Shown in pieces: positions 61,731 to 64,000 of a DNA stretch of 64,000 bases (the first letter of the stretch is position 1; each line of letters begins with the position of its first letter). The notes beneath the pieces were generated by a model. It made no database searches and had not been told where the DNA came from. It saw only the letters and a program-made list of their open reading frames with translations. This stretch comes from Mycobacterium haemophilum DSM 44634 (GTDB lineage: Bacteria > Actinomycetota > Actinomycetes > Mycobacteriales > Mycobacteriaceae): positions 434,001-498,000 of the forward strand of contig NZ_CP011883.2 of NCBI RefSeq assembly GCF_000340435.2, given 5' to 3'. The translations under genes and the position numbers were made by a program.

Positions 61731-63215
61731 ATGAATAGTCGGGAGCGGAATCGAGGTCAGTGGCGCGGCGATTGCTCGCGCAGGGCGAGGGCGGCTATCG
61801 CTTGCGCAGGGGCGGCACTCATGGTGGCAGGATGCACCACTTTCGTGGACGGGCGCGCGCTGTCGATGCTCAACGACCCGTTCCGGGTGGCGGACCTGCC
61901 CGCCACCAATGGTCCGAGCGGGTCTCGCCCGAAGGCACCGGCTCCGGCAGGCACGGTGGTCAACACCGACAACGGAGCGATCGACAAGTTGTCGTTGCTA
62001 TCGGTCAACGATATCCAGGAGTATTGGCAGCGGGTGTACCGCCAATCGCTGAAAGGAACGTTCACTCCGATCGGTAAGCTGGTCTCCTACGACTCCGACG
62101 ACCGCGACGGTCCGATTGTCTGCCACAGCGAGACCTACCAGCTCGTCAACGCCTTTTTCACACCTCGCTGCAACCTGATCGCCTGGGATCGCGGAGTGTT
62201 TATGCCAGTCGCGCAACGCTATTTCGGCGACATGGCCGTCAATGGGGTGCTAGCACATGAGTTCGGGCACGCGCTGCAGCAGATGGCGAAACTGGTGACC
62301 AGAAAAGACCCCACCATCGTCCGCGAACAGCAAGCCGATTGTTTCGCCGGCGTCTATCTGTATTGGGTGGCCGCAGGTAAGTCGCCGCGCTTCACCCTGA
62401 GCACCGCCGACGGGCTTGACCACGTGCTCGCGGGGATCATCACCACCCGTGACCCGATTATGGACGCCGACGCCCAAAACGACGACGAACATGGGTCGGC
62501 CTTGGAGCGCGTCAGCGCCTTCCAGATGGGCTTCATCACCGGCGCTTCGGCGTGCGCGGGGATCAACGTTGTGGAGATCGAGCAGCGTCGCGGCGACCTG
62601 CCGACGACCTTGCGGGTCGATCTCAACGGGGACACCGAGCCCGGTGAGGTCCCGATCAACGAAGACACGCTGTCCACGCTCATGGAGATCATGGGACAGA
62701 TCTTCTCGCTCAAGCAACCGCCCATGTTGTCCTACCAGCCCGCCGATTGTCCCGGCACGAAGCCCAGTCCACCGGCGTCCTACTGTCCGGCCAGCAACAC
62801 CATTGCGGTCGATCTGCCGGCGTTGGTGACGATCGGAAAGGTCTCCGACGCAAATGAATACACGCTGCCGCAAGGTGACGACACCGCCCTGTCGATCGTG
62901 ATGTCGCGATACACGCTGGCGGTGCAGCACGAACGCGGCCTGTCGATGCAAAGCCCGTGGACGGCCCTGCGGACCGCGTGCTTGACCGGTTATGTGCACC
63001 GCAAGATGGCTGAGCCCATCGACACCCCCGACCATAAGGAGCTGTTGCTGAGCGCCGGTGATCTCGACAAAGCCGTTTCCGGGCTGCTTACCAACCACCT
63101 GGTCGCCAGCGACGCCGCCGGCACCACGGTGCCGGCCGGCTTCACGCGAATCGCGGCTTTTCGCGCCGGCGTGGGCGGCAATATGGACGTGTGCTACACC
63201 CGGTATCCGGGATAA
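61731..63215 (+). CDS. lpqM: LpqM, lipoprotein metalloprotease
   Basis: A 494-residue lipoprotein from the ATG at 61731, with a long basic n-region and lipobox VAGC (about residue 35). The zinc motif is HEFGH in NGVLAHEFGHALQQMAKLV (His near 181), followed by REQQADCFAGVYLYW, where the Glu/Asp is the third ligand. This is the gluzincin-like pattern of the YpwA/neutral zinc peptidase type. The second half is a substrate or adaptor region with several Cys. In M. smegmatis LpqM has been linked to conjugal DNA transfer. Orthologue of Rv0419. Confidence 0.93.
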   Translation: MNSRERNRGQWRGDCSRRARAAIACAGAALMVAGCTTFVDGRALSMLNDPFRVADLPATNGPSGSRPKAPAPAGTVVNTDNGAIDKLSLLSVNDIQEYWQRVYRQSLKGTFTPIGKLVSYDSDDRDGPIVCHSETYQLVNAFFTPRCNLIAWDRGVFMPVAQRYFGDMAVNGVLAHEFGHALQQMAKLVTRKDPTIVREQQADCFAGVYLYWVAAGKSPRFTLSTADGLDHVLAGIITTRDPIMDADAQNDDEHGSALERVSAFQMGFITGASACAGINVVEIEQRRGDLPTTLRVDLNGDTEPGEVPINEDTLSTLMEIMGQIFSLKQPPMLSYQPADCPGTKPSPPASYCPASNTIAVDLPALVTIGKVSDANEYTLPQGDDTALSIVMSRYTLAVQHERGLSMQSPWTALRTACLTGYVHRKMAEPIDTPDHKELLLSAGDLDKAVSGLLTNHLVASDAAGTTVPAGFTRIAAFRAGVGGNMDVCYTRYPG

Positions 63216-63226
63216 GACGGGTAGCC

Positions 63227-63634
63227 CTACGTGGATGATGATTCGTTCGCTGAGCCATCGAGGTAAAACCATCGGCCGGCGCGCCGTTCGAAACGGCTGC
63301 GCTCATGCATGCTGCCGGTGTGGGCCGCCGACTCGAATCGGGCTGTGAACTCCACTTCCCCCCAATCATCGTTGGGGCCGCCAGCGAGAGTGTCGGTCAC
63401 CTCCAGACCAGTCCAGGTGATGCCTGGATCAACGGCCACATCGACCGGTCGCGTGCGTGGGTGCCAGGTTCGAAACAAGTAGTTGACATCACCACGGGTG
63501 TATGCCGCATACCTCGACCGCATCAATTCCTCAGCTGATCGGGCCTGTCGCTCCCCATGGTGCAACGGCCCGCAGCAGGCGGAATAGTCGGCTCCACTGC
63601 TGCACGGACACAGGGATCCGAAGAGTTCGGTCAT
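63227..63634 (-). CDS. YchJ/UPF0225 SEC-C motif protein
   Basis: A 135-residue protein. The N-terminal zinc-binding SEC-C motif is LCPCSSGADYSACCGPLHHG (Cys9, Cys11, Cys20, Cys21), followed by the YchJ core ELMRSRYAAYTRGDVNYLF and RTWHPRTRP. The fold is NTF2-like. The family is broadly conserved but its role is unknown. It starts 21 bases after the end of the upstream hydrolase gene, in the same direction. Confidence 0.93.
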   Translation of the reverse strand: MTELFGSLCPCSSGADYSACCGPLHHGERQARSAEELMRSRYAAYTRGDVNYLFRTWHPRTRPVDVAVDPGITWTGLEVTDTLAGGPNDDWGEVEFTARFESAAHTGSMHERSRFERRAGRWFYLDGSANESSST

Positions 63635-63655
63635 CTCAGGTTTGGCCGCCCTTCG

Positions 63656-64000
63656 CTAGACGAGGTCACGTGGGTTCGGCAGCAGTCGCAGCGCCGCCTC
63701 GACCGCGAGAGCGGGCACGTCGAGGGTTTTCGAGCCCAAATCGTGGCGCGCACCGGCGATCTCGACGACCTCGGTCGACGCGGTGATCATCGCCGCCGCA
63801 TCGTGTACCTCGGCCAACGTGCCGAAGGGATCCGACGTGCCATGAGTGAACACGGTGGGCACCGCGATATCCGGCAGATGCTCGGTGCGGGTGCGTTCCG
63901 GCTTGCCCGGCGGGTGAACGGGATAAGAGAACAGCGTCAGCAGGTCCACCGGCGCCTCGCGGCTGGCCACCACCATTGAGGTTTGCCGACCGCCGTAGGA
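63656..64000 (-). CDS. Alpha/beta hydrolase (KANL3/Tex30-like), C-terminal part
   Basis: The gene enters from the right edge; 114 codons are visible. The first residues SYGGRQTSMVVASREAP include the nucleophile-elbow region (the usual G-x-S-x-G appears as KSYGGR-type in this family). Then comes LLTLFSYPVHPPGKPERTRT and the acid/His part VPTVFTHGTSDPFGTLAEV and EIAGARHDLG. It corresponds to Rv0421c. The N-terminal half lies outside the window. Confidence 0.85.
   Translation of the reverse strand, partial: SYGGRQTSMVVASREAPVDLLTLFSYPVHPPGKPERTRTEHLPDIAVPTVFTHGTSDPFGTLAEVHDAAAMITASTEVVEIAGARHDLGSKTLDVPALAVEAALRLLPNPRDLV

Overview
The window is chromosomal DNA from a slow-growing Mycobacterium. 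It is GC-rich and carries a PE/PPE pair, many lipoproteins with mycobacterial lipoboxes, PknG, an F420-dependent glucose-6-phosphate dehydrogenase and a form I CO dehydrogenase cluster. Nearly every core gene has a recognisable orthologue in the M. tuberculosis Rv0356c-Rv0421c interval, but protein sequences and gene content differ, so this is not M. tuberculosis itself. A member of the M. marinum/M. kansasii type of environmental slow growers is my best guess from memory, and I cannot place the species.

Layout. (1) 1-593: 5' part of an exported protein, then a regulatory stretch with a 16-G tract and an HspR (HAIR)/SigH-type promoter for clpB. (2) 594-7106: clpB, ttfA, an SDR gene, pyrE, a lipoprotein and a SpoU methyltransferase. 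(3) 7194-17361: divergent LysR regulator and an eight-gene aerobic CO dehydrogenase operon (xdhC-like, cutM, cutS, cutL, then maturation genes resembling coxF, coxI/mobA, coxD, coxG and coxE). (4) 17377-21448: accessory block with a 13E12/HNH protein and eutC-eutB. (5) 21817-30718: GH76, DedA, fba, Rv0361/Rv0360c-like genes, a CDF metal exporter with a palindromic candidate operator, an M50 protease, purA and a hotdog protein. (6) 30740-33435: PPE-PE pair, a purT remnant and a GNAT gene; this is a rearrangement junction. (7) 33603-46824: rhodanese, metZ, a ruined CYP102-like P450, ndhA, a secreted protein, fadE7 with a ruined SDR, a DUF3054 protein, a perfect 46-bp palindrome, a metallo-beta-lactamase-fold hydrolase, fgd1, pta and ackA. 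(8) 46861-53099: a ruined DUF559 nuclease gene flanked by palindromic repeats, the pknG-glnH-glnX amino-acid sensing operon and mutT3. (9) 53071-64000: thiE, a TPP riboswitch, thiO-thiS-thiG plus an SGNH hydrolase, small membrane proteins, lpqL with a tandem paralogue that has lost zinc ligands, lpqM, a YchJ-type protein and a partial alpha/beta hydrolase.

Compared with the M. tuberculosis order as I remember it, the clpB-to-Rv0356c segment is inverted relative to the Rv0390-Rv0421c segment. A C-terminal purT fragment lies exactly at the inferred join. Several M. tuberculosis genes are absent at their expected positions (secE2/Rv0378, mgtE, Rv0366c-Rv0367c, Rv0385-Rv0389 apart from the purT scrap, lpqK, mmpL1-pks6), while an SDR, eutBC, a CDF exporter, an SGNH hydrolase and a second LpqL-like gene are present.

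How the genes work together: the CO dehydrogenase cluster is a complete structural and maturation set for atmospheric CO oxidation. PknG, GlnH and GlnX form a membrane-to-cytosol signalling chain that controls nitrogen and carbon flow. thiO, thiS and thiG make the thiazole half of thiamine under a TPP riboswitch, with thiE, which joins the halves, divergent. pta and ackA interconvert acetyl-CoA and acetate. I saw no tRNA, rRNA, CRISPR array or complete insertion sequence.
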